A DNA stretch of 64,000 nucleotides from Eupransor demetentiae. Its GTDB lineage: Bacteria; Bacillota; Bacilli; Lactobacillales; Lactobacillaceae. The position numbers and the translations under genes were made by a program. The stretch's first letter is position 1. The number at the start of each line of letters is the position of its first letter. The stretch covers positions 248,001 to 312,000 of the forward strand of contig NZ_CAWVOH010000001.1 of assembly GCF_963930865.1 (NCBI RefSeq). Reading direction: 5' to 3'. Below the pieces are notes generated by a model that was given only the letters and a program-made list of their open reading frames with translations, did no database searches and had not been told where the DNA came from. Of this stretch, positions 14,732 to 23,007 are shown in pieces.

Positions 14732-15500
14732 GACCGTTGAAGTTTCAAATTGGTCCCTGGTTTTGGCCTTTGTCATGGTGATTATTTCCCTGGTCATCTC
14801 TTATAAGGAAAAACTGGGCTTGGAAAAGGATACGATTATTTCCGTTTTCCGGGCGATTGTCCAGCTGATTATCGTGGCCTATGTCTTGCGCTTTATTTTC
14901 TCGGTCAACAACATGGTTTTGACCCTGACCATGATGCTAGTCATTCTCTGGAATGCGGCACGGAACGGTCAAAAACGTGCGCCTGGTTTGGATGGGGCCC
15001 TTTGGATTACACTGGTGGCCTTGCTGCTTGGTGGGGGTGTAACCTTGCTCTTGCTGGTTTTGACCGGCGTGATTAAGGTTGAACCTTGGCAGCTTGTGCC
15101 TGTGACGGGGATGGTCATGAACAACGCCATGATTGCCGTTGGCCTGGTTTACCGCAGTCTGGACCAAATGTATCAAGATCGGCAGGAACAGGTCTTTGAA
15201 CGACTAGCGCTGGGGGCCAATCCTAAACAGGCTTCTGGCTCAATCGTCAAGGACGCCATTAAATTCGGTATGCAACCCACCATTGATTCAATTAAGACCA
15301 TGGGTTTGGTTTCCTTGCCAGGCATGATGTCCGGCTTGATCATGGCGGGCGTTGAACCGGTTTTGGCGATTAAGTACCAAATCATGGTCGTCTTCATGCT
15401 GCTTTCCTCAACCGGCCTAGCTTCGGTTTACGCCTCCTATGCGGCCTATCGTAAATACTTCAATGCGAACTGGCTCTTGCATTTGCCTGGAAGCAAATAG
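14721..15500 (+). CDS. fetB: FetB-type ABC permease (UPF0014)
   Basis: A 259-residue protein with about seven hydrophobic segments and the UPF0014 signatures VVIMV-like early helices, GMVMNNAMIAVGLVYRSLDQ near residue 130, and LGANPKQASGSIVKDAIKFG with PTIDSIKTMGLVSLPGMMSG, which couples to the ATPase. AGGAGG lies within the end of fetA, eight bases before ATG, so the two are translationally coupled. It probably forms the membrane part of the iron exporter with FetA. Confidence 0.92.
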   Translation: MLNKTVEVSNWSLVLAFVMVIISLVISYKEKLGLEKDTIISVFRAIVQLIIVAYVLRFIFSVNNMVLTLTMMLVILWNAARNGQKRAPGLDGALWITLVALLLGGGVTLLLLVLTGVIKVEPWQLVPVTGMVMNNAMIAVGLVYRSLDQMYQDRQEQVFERLALGANPKQASGSIVKDAIKFGMQPTIDSIKTMGLVSLPGMMSGLIMAGVEPVLAIKYQIMVVFMLLSSTGLASVYASYAAYRKYFNANWLLHLPGSK

Positions 15501-15550
15501 GTGGTAAAATGGCCTATGTGACGGATTTAATAATTCACTAGGAGTACGCG

Positions 15551-16192
15551 ATGCGTTCGAATACAAAAAACATTTTGGTCATTCATCTTATCGTCCTTTT
15601 ATTCATATTATTTGTTTACTTTACGCCGACCCACTTTACTTTTTTGATGTGGAATGTTTTCCTGGCGCTTTTGCCTTTGGATTTCGCGCTTTTGGCCGCA
15701 AAGTTCCAGAATAAGTTCATGGTTTTGCTCTTTGCCTTGTTCTGGTTGTTGTTCTTCCCGAACACCATGTATATGATTACGGACTTCATCCACCTACAAT
15801 ACATTTCCACGGCTTTGGATGTGCGCTACCAGTACTTTAACTACTCCGTGCTATCCGCCGGTATTTTTATCGGGGTTACCTTGGGAGTCTTGAGTATGGA
15901 AATCATGCTGCGCCGTTTCTTCAAGCACGATGGGGATGTCTTGAAGTGGGTTTGCATGTTCGCCTTGTCGATGCTGTCAGCCTTTGGAATTTACCTCGGG
16001 CGCTTCTTACGCTTGAATTCCTGGGATGTTTTCACCATGCCTAAGCTCGTCTGGCAAACCGTCCAAGCCTCAATGACTGACCATATGCTAACCTTTGTCA
16101 CGCTCTTTGCTGGCGTGCAATTTGCAATCTTAGTGATCTATCACTATGGTGGCCGTCTTTTGACCAATTTAACGCTTGACAAATTAGAATAA
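15551..16192 (+). CDS. DUF1361 multi-pass membrane protein
   Basis: A 213-residue hydrophobic protein with about six membrane segments. The conserved block LFFPNTMYMITDFIHL (near residue 73) and the later LSMLSAFGIYLGRFLRLNSWD are characteristic of the DUF1361 family, widespread in LAB with no assigned function. AGGAG precedes ATG by six bases. The promoter of the infC operon overlaps its 3' end. Confidence 0.85.
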   Translation: MRSNTKNILVIHLIVLLFILFVYFTPTHFTFLMWNVFLALLPLDFALLAAKFQNKFMVLLFALFWLLFFPNTMYMITDFIHLQYISTALDVRYQYFNYSVLSAGIFIGVTLGVLSMEIMLRRFFKHDGDVLKWVCMFALSMLSAFGIYLGRFLRLNSWDVFTMPKLVWQTVQASMTDHMLTFVTLFAGVQFAILVIYHYGGRLLTNLTLDKLE

Positions 16193-16204
16193 AATCCGTA
16201 GTAT
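16176..16204 (+). promoter_or_regulatory. Promoter of the infC-rpmI-rplT operon
   Basis: TTGACA (16176-16181), 17-base spacer and TAGTAT (16199-16204). It is embedded in the end of the DUF1361 gene. Confidence 0.7.
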
Positions 16205-16210
16205 ATATCT

Positions 16211-16371
16211 TGTTGAACAAGTAGGAGCGCCCGCTTCTCGCCCAGTGATTGCAAGATATTGCTCGGCAGATACAAGTTGTACGAGGATTCGTACGCCAAT
16301 GTGGAGTGGGTAGAACTATGTTTTATCCGCTTTTTTCTTTGTTCACAAATGAAATTCGGAGGTATTCGACC
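16211..16371 (+). promoter_or_regulatory. Structured leader of the infC operon (L20-leader type)
   Basis: About 160 untranslated bases with several helices, including GTACGA-ggat-TCGTAC (16279-16294). A terminator-like hairpin follows, AGTGGGTA with TATCCGCT (16305-16331) and then T6. In Bacilli the L20 protein binds such a leader and promotes termination (autoregulation). The position and the terminator support this here; whether it matches the L20-leader family model needs a covariance search. Confidence 0.7.
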
Positions 16372-16893
16372 ATAGCACGTCAACCAAGACAAGTTGATTT
16401 AGTCAACGAAAATATTCGTGCATCGCACGTTTTGCTGATTAATAACGGCAAAAAAGAAGAAATGTCAACTCGTGACGCCCAAAAGATTGCTGATGAGCAG
16501 GGCCAAGACTTAGTTCTTGTTCAAGCCAATGGTAATCCGCCCGTTGCTAAGATTATGGATTGGGGTAAGGCAAAGTTCGAGGCGCAAAAGCGTCAAAAGG
16601 AACAGCGCAAGAACCAAAAAGTTGTTCAGGTTAAAGAAGTTCGTATGTCACCTGTTATTGATTCAGGCGACTTCGAAACGCGTAAGAAGGCTGCCATCAA
16701 GTTCCTTGAAAAGGGAAACAAGGTGAAGTTGAACTTGCGTTTCCGTGGCCGAATGATTACGCACCAAGATATTGGTCGTGAAGTTTTGGAACGGATGGCA
16801 GAAGAGTTGGACGACATTGCCAAGGTTGAACAACGTGCCAAGATGGATGGTCGCCAAATGTTTTTGGTTTTGGCCCCACGTAAGGCTAAGTAA
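16372..16893 (+). CDS. infC: Translation initiation factor IF-3, apparent AUA start
   Basis: IF-3 binds the 30S subunit, prevents premature 50S joining and rejects non-canonical start codons. The protein (173 residues) begins ARQPRQVDLVNENIRA after the initiator and contains the family segments VQANGNPPVAKIMDWGK and EVRMSPVIDSGDFETRKK, with the C-terminal domain ending VLAPRKAK. The codon at 16372 is ATA, nine bases after GGAGG (16358-16362). No ATG, GTG, TTG or in-frame ATT lies at that place; the next upstream in-frame ATG (16318) is inside the terminator hairpin. Rare start codons on infC (AUU in E. coli) allow IF-3 autoregulation, and AUA fits that logic. Confidence 0.93.
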   Translation: MARQPRQVDLVNENIRASHVLLINNGKKEEMSTRDAQKIADEQGQDLVLVQANGNPPVAKIMDWGKAKFEAQKRQKEQRKNQKVVQVKEVRMSPVIDSGDFETRKKAAIKFLEKGNKVKLNLRFRGRMITHQDIGREVLERMAEELDDIAKVEQRAKMDGRQMFLVLAPRKAK

Positions 16894-16932
16894 TACTGAC
16901 AGTAAGCACTATACGATAGGAGATTGGTTAAC

Positions 16933-17130
16933 ATGCCCAAGATGAAGACACACCGCGCTTCTGCAAAGCGCTTCAAGAAGACTGCTAATGGTGGCTTTAA
17001 GTCAGCCTCAGCTTATACTTCACACCGTTTCCACGGTAAGACTAAGAAGCAACGTCGTCAATTGCGTGGTACCCGTATGATGAACAAGACTACGGTTAAG
17101 ACCTACGCTAAGTTGCTAAGTACCCTTTAA
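16933..17130 (+). CDS. rpmI: 50S ribosomal protein L35
   Basis: A 65-residue basic protein starting MPKMKTHRASAKRFKKTANG, the classic L35 sequence, ending in a helix with TVKTYAKLLSTL. ATG 16933 lies nine bases after AGGAG; an in-frame TTG at 16924 is not needed. It is the second gene of the infC operon. Confidence 0.98.
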   Translation: MPKMKTHRASAKRFKKTANGGFKSASAYTSHRFHGKTKKQRRQLRGTRMMNKTTVKTYAKLLSTL

Positions 17131-17177
17131 TTAACAGGGTCATCATTAAGATTTGAATTTTCTAGGAGGAAATACCC

Positions 17178-17597
17178 ATGCGAGTTAAGGGTGGTACAGT
17201 TTCACGTGCACGTCGTAAGAAGTTTGTTAAGTTAGCCAAGGGTTACCGTGGTCAACGTCGCATCAACTACAAGGTTGCTAAGCAACAGGTATACAAGTCA
17301 TACCTTTACGCATACCGCGATCGTAAGAACCGCAAGCGTAACTTCCGTAAGTTGTGGATTGCTCGTATTAACGCAGCAGCCCGTATGAACGGTTTGTCAT
17401 ACTCAAAGTTGATGCACGGCTTGACTTTAGCTGGTGTTGAATTGAACCGTAAGATGTTGGCTGATTTGGCTGTTTCTGATTTTGATACTTTCAGCAAGAT
17501 TGCTGAACAAGCAAAGTCAGCTTTGTCAAAGGACAACGCTATCGTACCTGCACGTAATGCAGCAACTACTGCAAAGACTGTTAAGGTTGATCGTTAA
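17178..17597 (+). CDS. rplT: 50S ribosomal protein L20 with C-terminal extension
   Basis: L20 binds 23S rRNA early in 50S assembly and represses its own operon in Bacilli. The first roughly 115 residues match the family (MRVKGGTVSRARRKKFVKLA, then LWIARINAAARMNGLSYSKL). At 139 residues the protein is about 20 longer than the usual 118, with a tail rich in Ala/Thr/Lys/Val (from KDNAIVPARNAATTAK). The start is ATG behind AGGAGG. Confidence 0.97.
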   Translation: MRVKGGTVSRARRKKFVKLAKGYRGQRRINYKVAKQQVYKSYLYAYRDRKNRKRNFRKLWIARINAAARMNGLSYSKLMHGLTLAGVELNRKMLADLAVSDFDTFSKIAEQAKSALSKDNAIVPARNAATTAKTVKVDR

Positions 17598-17607
17598 TTT
17601 AACTTTT

Positions 17608-17637
17608 AAAGGACTCAGAATGCTGAGTCCTTTTTTG
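17608..17637 (+). terminator. Terminator of the infC operon
   Basis: GGACTCAG-aatg-CTGAGTCC followed by T6, directly after rplT. Confidence 0.92.
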
Positions 17638-17768
17638 TTGTCTAAAAATAGAGCTGGGCAAAGAGAGCTTTAGTTATGGTAAAATAAAAGTACTTATGTA
17701 TCGAGACAATCATCTTATTTACGCTAGGATGAATCGAAATTTTATTTTCTATTATTAAAGGACGGTTT

Positions 17769-19601
17769 ATGACTGATTTAAGCATTATTCCCTTCGGGGG
17801 CGTTCGTGAAAACGGTAAGAGCATGTATGCTGTTACAGTCCACGACGACATTTTTCTATTGGACGCAGGTTTGAAGTACCCGGCAACTGACCAACTCGGT
17901 GTTGACGTAGTTATTCCGGATTTTGAATACCTTGTTAAGAACCAAGACCGCATTGCGGGCGTTTTCCTTTCACATGGTCACGCAGATGCCATCGGGGCGC
18001 TACCTTACCTTTTGCAAGAAGTTAATGTGCCTATTTTTGGTTCTGAAATGACGATTGCTTTGGCCAAGTTGATTATTTCAGAAACACCAGAACTAAAAGA
18101 TTATGACGATTACCACGTCGTAAACGAAAAGACTGAAATTGATTTTGGTGACGTTAAGATTTCATTCTTTAACACCACGCACTCGATTCCAGAATCCTTG
18201 GGAATTGTAGTGGGCACTACCTACGGTCAAATCGTTTACACCGGCGATTTCAAGTTCGACCAAACGGCCGAAAGCTACTACCAAACTGATTATCAACGCC
18301 TTGTTGAAATCGGGACGAAGCCGGTTTTGGCTTTGCTAGGTGATGCTGCCGGGACCGAAACGACCGGTGTACCAGCCGCAACGGAACGTCAAATCCACGA
18401 ATATATTCACGATACTTTTGTGGAAAACAAGGGTAAGCGCATCATTGTTGCCGCCGTTGCTTCTAACATTCAACGTATCCAACAAGTAATTGATGCTACG
18501 GCAGACACGAAGCGAAAGTTGATTTTGTCCGGTAACGACATTGAAAACATTGTTCGTACGGCCCTGAAGTTGAAGAAGTTGCACTTGCCGCTGCCTAAGG
18601 ATGAGCTATTTGCCAGCCTTAAGGATATCGATTCATTGCCCGCTGAAGAAACGGTTATTTTGGAAACGGGTAAGATGGGTGAACCTATCAAGCACTTGAA
18701 CCGAATGGCAGCTGGCGAAGATCGCCATGTCAACATCGGAGAAGGGGACTTGGTCTTCATTACGACGACGCCAGCCTTTGCAATGGAATCTTACGTTGCC
18801 CACACGCGCAACATGCTCTTTAAACAGGGGGCAGACGTTAAGCAGATTTCAGCTGACCTACGTTCTAGTGGCCATGCTTCTGCCAACGATTTGCAGTTAA
18901 TGATTAACTTTGTTAAGCCAAAGTACTTCATGCCTGTTCAAGGTGAGTACCGGGTCATGGTAACTGCTCGCGATGCTGCCGAAGAGGTTAACATTCCAGA
19001 AGACCACATCTTGATGGCCAAGAATGGTGACCAGTATCAGTGGCAGGACGGCAAGTTTGAGCTTGAGGGATCCTTTACCGTTGGTGAAACGATGATTGAT
19101 GGCTCTGGTACCAATGACATTGGAAACGTTGTGCTACGTGACCGCCGGATTTTGTCAGAAGACGGCGTCTTCGTTTCTGTTGTGACAATTGACCGTAAGA
19201 AGCGCAAGGTGGTTTCAAAGCCAAAGTTGACTTCTCGTGGTTTTGTTTACGTTAAGGCTAACCGTGATTTGATGAAAGAAGCTTCGCGTATCACGGTCGA
19301 AAAGATTGAGGACTATCTTAATAACTCCAAGAGCTTTGACTGGAACGAATTAAAGAATGGCGTGCGCGAAGCATTGTCCCGCTATCTCTTTAACGAAACT
19401 CGCCGCCGTCCCATGGTGATGCCGGTGGTTATGGAAGTTAACCAAAACCGCCGCCCTCGTCATGGCAAGAACAATGCCAAGGGTCAAGCAAAGAATAATA
19501 ATCAAGCTGAAAAGGGCAATAAGCCTCAGCATAAGAAGAATAAGAACCATAAAAATAAGCAAAAGAGCGAAAAGCAAACGGATCAAAAGAAAGAAGCATA
19601 A
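17769..19601 (+). CDS. rnjB: Ribonuclease J (J2-like)
   Basis: A metallo-beta-lactamase/beta-CASP nuclease of 610 residues that would process and degrade RNA from 5' ends or internally. The metal motif reads SHGHADAIGALPYLL: the second part of HxHxDH is Ala, as in RNase J2, whereas J1 keeps HGHEDHIGG. FFNTTHSIPESLG and YTGDFKFDQ follow, and SSGHASANDLQLMINFVKPK lies in the beta-CASP part. A highly basic, low-complexity tail (about residues 555-610, Lys/Asn/Gln) probably binds RNA. J2 usually acts with J1, whose gene is not in the window. No cysteine was seen. Confidence 0.9.
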   Translation: MTDLSIIPFGGVRENGKSMYAVTVHDDIFLLDAGLKYPATDQLGVDVVIPDFEYLVKNQDRIAGVFLSHGHADAIGALPYLLQEVNVPIFGSEMTIALAKLIISETPELKDYDDYHVVNEKTEIDFGDVKISFFNTTHSIPESLGIVVGTTYGQIVYTGDFKFDQTAESYYQTDYQRLVEIGTKPVLALLGDAAGTETTGVPAATERQIHEYIHDTFVENKGKRIIVAAVASNIQRIQQVIDATADTKRKLILSGNDIENIVRTALKLKKLHLPLPKDELFASLKDIDSLPAEETVILETGKMGEPIKHLNRMAAGEDRHVNIGEGDLVFITTTPAFAMESYVAHTRNMLFKQGADVKQISADLRSSGHASANDLQLMINFVKPKYFMPVQGEYRVMVTARDAAEEVNIPEDHILMAKNGDQYQWQDGKFELEGSFTVGETMIDGSGTNDIGNVVLRDRRILSEDGVFVSVVTIDRKKRKVVSKPKLTSRGFVYVKANRDLMKEASRITVEKIEDYLNNSKSFDWNELKNGVREALSRYLFNETRRRPMVMPVVMEVNQNRRPRHGKNNAKGQAKNNNQAEKGNKPQHKKNKNHKNKQKSEKQTDQKKEA

Positions 19602-19618
19602 GCTGGGAGGACAAGACT

Positions 19619-20542
19619 TTGGCAGAGCATTTGAATGATGAACAAAGTCAGTTACTCCAAGAAGCCCAGCAAGCCTTAGACCAAAAGAATTGGCCTCAGG
19701 CAGTTGCCTCACTAGAAGAGCTTTACCAGTCCGTTTCCACCTTAGCGATTAATTATCGCTTGGTGACTGCTCTTTTTTTTGACGAACAATATCAGTTGGC
19801 GGCTGACTTTCTAGACGATTATCTCAGCGATTATGTCACGGAACCGACATACTTCAAGCTAGCCCTGGAAATCCTGTTGAAGAACCAGCACTTTGTCGAA
19901 GCCCAGGAATTGTTGAATTTGGCCCATCCGTCTGAATATGAGGATTACCTTCAAACGATTCGCCAAGCCGAAAAAGAAGCCGCCGAACAAATGGCGGTAA
20001 CATTTGAAACGGTCGCCCGCCAGTTTTATCATTTGAGCGATTATGATTTAGCCAAGCAAGAAGAACGTTATCTGGCGGCAAGAAATCTGCCGGTCGATAC
20101 CTTCGTCCAGGGGGCAAAGTATCTCTTGATTGATCCCTTCACATCACCAGTTATGCGGGTTACCTTGATGGAAGACCTTCATAAGTTGGCCTGGTCCCAG
20201 ACGATTAGCTACCGCTGGCTTGATGATGAAACTTATGAAAATAATTTTGCGCAAAGTCCCATGCCGATTGAAAGTTCAGCATATCAGGGCCTAGACAAAA
20301 TTTATCAAGATCAAGTTGCCCACCAAGATCCCTTGGCCTGGCAGTATTTACAGGATCAAAATCGTTTGGAAATTTCGCTTTTGTACCCACGGCAAGATGA
20401 GCTGCTGACTGATTTGCCTCGCTGGGCAAAACGTAATCAGGACCGTTACTATCAGCGTCCGGTTGTTAAATCCAAGGACGCGCAAGATCAACTGCAAGAC
20501 CTAGTCTGGCAAAAGATTAATGCCTTTCTACCCGGGATTTGA
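19619..20542 (+). CDS. TPR-repeat protein of unknown function
   Basis: A 307-residue acidic soluble protein with tetratricopeptide-like helices (around QEAQQALDQKNWPQAVASLE and the following helical pairs to about residue 100). Related to uncharacterised Lactobacillales TPR proteins. The start is TTG 19619, eight bases after GGGAGG; no better ATG exists nearby. It follows RNase J2 by 17 bases, so the two are probably co-transcribed, and a scaffold or RNA-degradation role is possible but speculative. No catalytic motif was recognised. Confidence 0.75.
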   Translation: MAEHLNDEQSQLLQEAQQALDQKNWPQAVASLEELYQSVSTLAINYRLVTALFFDEQYQLAADFLDDYLSDYVTEPTYFKLALEILLKNQHFVEAQELLNLAHPSEYEDYLQTIRQAEKEAAEQMAVTFETVARQFYHLSDYDLAKQEERYLAARNLPVDTFVQGAKYLLIDPFTSPVMRVTLMEDLHKLAWSQTISYRWLDDETYENNFAQSPMPIESSAYQGLDKIYQDQVAHQDPLAWQYLQDQNRLEISLLYPRQDELLTDLPRWAKRNQDRYYQRPVVKSKDAQDQLQDLVWQKINAFLPGI

Positions 20543-20559
20543 TTTTGAAGAAAAAGTTA

Positions 20560-20588
20560 TTTACAAGCCCAAAAGGACTTAGTATAAT
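20560..20588 (+). promoter_or_regulatory. Promoter of tuf
   Basis: TTTACA (20560-20565), 17-base spacer and perfect TATAAT (20583-20588). The leader of about 115 bases contains a GCAGGG/CCCTGC hairpin (about 20620-20645) of unknown role. Confidence 0.85.
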
Positions 20589-20711
20589 AGTCCCTGGCTT
20601 AACTGCCAGAAAAATGCATGCAGGGTTGTGTTTATGCGCCCTGCGTTGTAAAATATAAACATACGATTTTTTCAGTTTTTCGCTGGAAAATAAAATTTGG
20701 AGGAAACTACA

Positions 20712-21899
<1,188 letters not shown>

Positions 21900-21907
21900 T
21901 CTCTTCA

Positions 21908-21937
21908 CTAAGTCCAACCTCGGTTGGGCTTTTTTCT
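21908..21937 (+). terminator. Terminator after tuf
   Basis: AGTCCAACC and GGTTGGGCT with a very short loop, followed by T6. Confidence 0.88.
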
Positions 21938-21956
21938 TTGCTCCAAAGCACAATAA

Positions 21957-21987
21957 AAAAGGCCTGTTCGTTTGAACAGGTCTTTTG
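21957..21987 (-). terminator. Terminator after the 43-codon gene
   Basis: On the minus strand AAGACCTGTTC and GAACAGGCCTT pair (one G-U) and T6 follows. It abuts the stop codon of the small gene. Confidence 0.85.
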
Positions 21988-21988
21988 T

Positions 21989-22120
21989 TTACTTGTTTGA
22001 TTCTTTGCCAAGCGCCGCTTTGCGAGCTGCCTTGTCGGCTTCGCTTTCCTCTTTGGGAAGAGCAATTAAATCATCAAGAGGAGAGTTTGTACGTTCTTCT
22101 TTATTAACAATTTTAGCCAT
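21989..22120 (-). CDS. Small highly charged protein, 43 residues, unknown function
   Basis: The product begins MAKIVNKEERTNSPLDDLIA, continues with LPKEESEADKAARKAAL and ends GKESNK. It has an excellent AAAGGAGG seven bases before ATG and its own terminator, so translation is very likely. The middle is predicted helical and alternates Glu/Lys/Ala, with no membrane segment and no cysteine. The family is not recognised. It lies between tuf and a methyltransferase gene on the opposite strand from tuf. Confidence 0.75.
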   Translation of the reverse strand: MAKIVNKEERTNSPLDDLIALPKEESEADKAARKAALGKESNK

Positions 22121-22160
22121 GTCATCCTCCTTTAGGATTTACAATAATTTCATTATAACA

Positions 22161-22679
22161 TTAGCAGCGCCCAAGTAAGTAGGTGTGTATGCCGTTGCTG
22201 AGATAGTAGGCATGTTGATAGTCTTCTTCGAATAGGGTGTCAAAGAATTGATTAAGCTCAGGTTCTGCTTGGTTACTTTTCATAATCAAGAGACCTTGCT
22301 TCTTGAGGTGATTCATAACAATTTGGCAGTCCTGTAAAAGGGGACTGGTTGCATCGTCATTAAAACCACCGTCGCGCGAGTAGTCAATCATGGCTAAAGC
22401 TAGTTGATGATGGCCCAACTCTAAAGCAAAGTTTTGATCAATTTGCTTACCAAAGATCTCGACCCGATCATTTAAACCACTTAGCAGTAGGGAAGCAGCA
22501 ATTTCATTAGCAATGTCAGCATCTGCGTGAAATGATAAAACTTTTCCTTCATCGCCGACACGTGCCGCCAGTAAACGACTGTTACGTCCGCTTTTGGGCG
22601 TTAAATCCAGCACATAATCGCCGGCGCTTACATTTTGATCAACCAATTCTTGGCTAAAGGCCTGGCTATTGGGTACCAT
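22161..22679 (-). CDS. Class I SAM-dependent methyltransferase, YtqB-like (putative rRNA methylase)
   Basis: A 172-residue protein starting at ATG 22679, behind AGAGGTGAAG. The SAM-binding motif I reads VLDLTPKSGRNSRLLA, in the place of the usual DATxGNGxDT of YtqB, and is followed by an acidic strand end (FHAD) and MIDYSRDGG. The C-terminal half (MKSNQAEPELNQFFDTLF) matches the YtqB layout. Motif I is divergent, with fewer glycines than usual, so activity is less certain than the fold. It is transcribed away from leuS. Confidence 0.75.
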   Translation of the reverse strand: MVPNSQAFSQELVDQNVSAGDYVLDLTPKSGRNSRLLAARVGDEGKVLSFHADADIANEIAASLLLSGLNDRVEIFGKQIDQNFALELGHHQLALAMIDYSRDGGFNDDATSPLLQDCQIVMNHLKKQGLLIMKSNQAEPELNQFFDTLFEEDYQHAYYLSNGIHTYLLGRC

Positions 22680-22735
22680 GACTTCACCTCTTCTTTTTAA
22701 TCTATCCCTGATTATAGCGAAAAATTTGGCATTTA

Positions 22736-22744
22736 TGTTATAAT
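22736..22744 (+). promoter_or_regulatory. Extended -10 promoter of leuS
   Basis: TG-t-TATAAT (22736-22744). The -35 region is weak, as is common with an extended -10. Transcription would begin near 22752, at the base of T-box stem I. Confidence 0.65.
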
Positions 22745-22751
22745 AAAAGCA

Positions 22752-22978
22752 CTTTTTGACATTAGTAAGTGCGGCGCGGTTACAGAAAATAAGCGGGGCT
22801 GCGAGCTTATCGAACAAAGCACTGAACTCGGTCAATGGCTTTACTGGTGAAGGATTTTAGTAGTCGGTACGTGTAACACTGCGTTAAAGGTTTAAAGGCG
22901 TAGGCAACTACGTGAACTTAGGTGGTACCGCGAAAATTTCGCCCTATGTCATATTTTACTGTGACATGGGGCTTTTCT
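22752..22978 (+). promoter_or_regulatory. T-box riboswitch (leucine) upstream of leuS
   Basis: The hallmark AGGTGGTACCGCG lies at 22919-22931 and is followed by a terminator stem, GCCCTATGTCA with TGACATGGGGC (22941-22972), and T residues. A long stem I region precedes it, and a CTC triplet in GAACTCGG (about 22824-22831) is a suitable leucine specifier codon. Uncharged tRNA-Leu would stabilise the antiterminator and switch leuS on. The specifier assignment is by eye. Confidence 0.93.
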
Positions 22979-23007
22979 TTTTCGCTAAACAAGGAGGATT
23001 CAGCGTA

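Noticed and set aside
16249..16371. Longer N-terminal reading of infC, from 16249 or ATG 16318
   Set aside because: It runs through the leader hairpins and terminator, lacks a ribosome binding site and does not match IF-3, whereas GGAGG plus ATA fits the conserved N-terminus.
22912..23007. Longer leuS reading starting inside the T-box
   Set aside because: It includes the T-box and terminator. ATG 23008 has a proper ribosome binding site and the standard LeuRS start.
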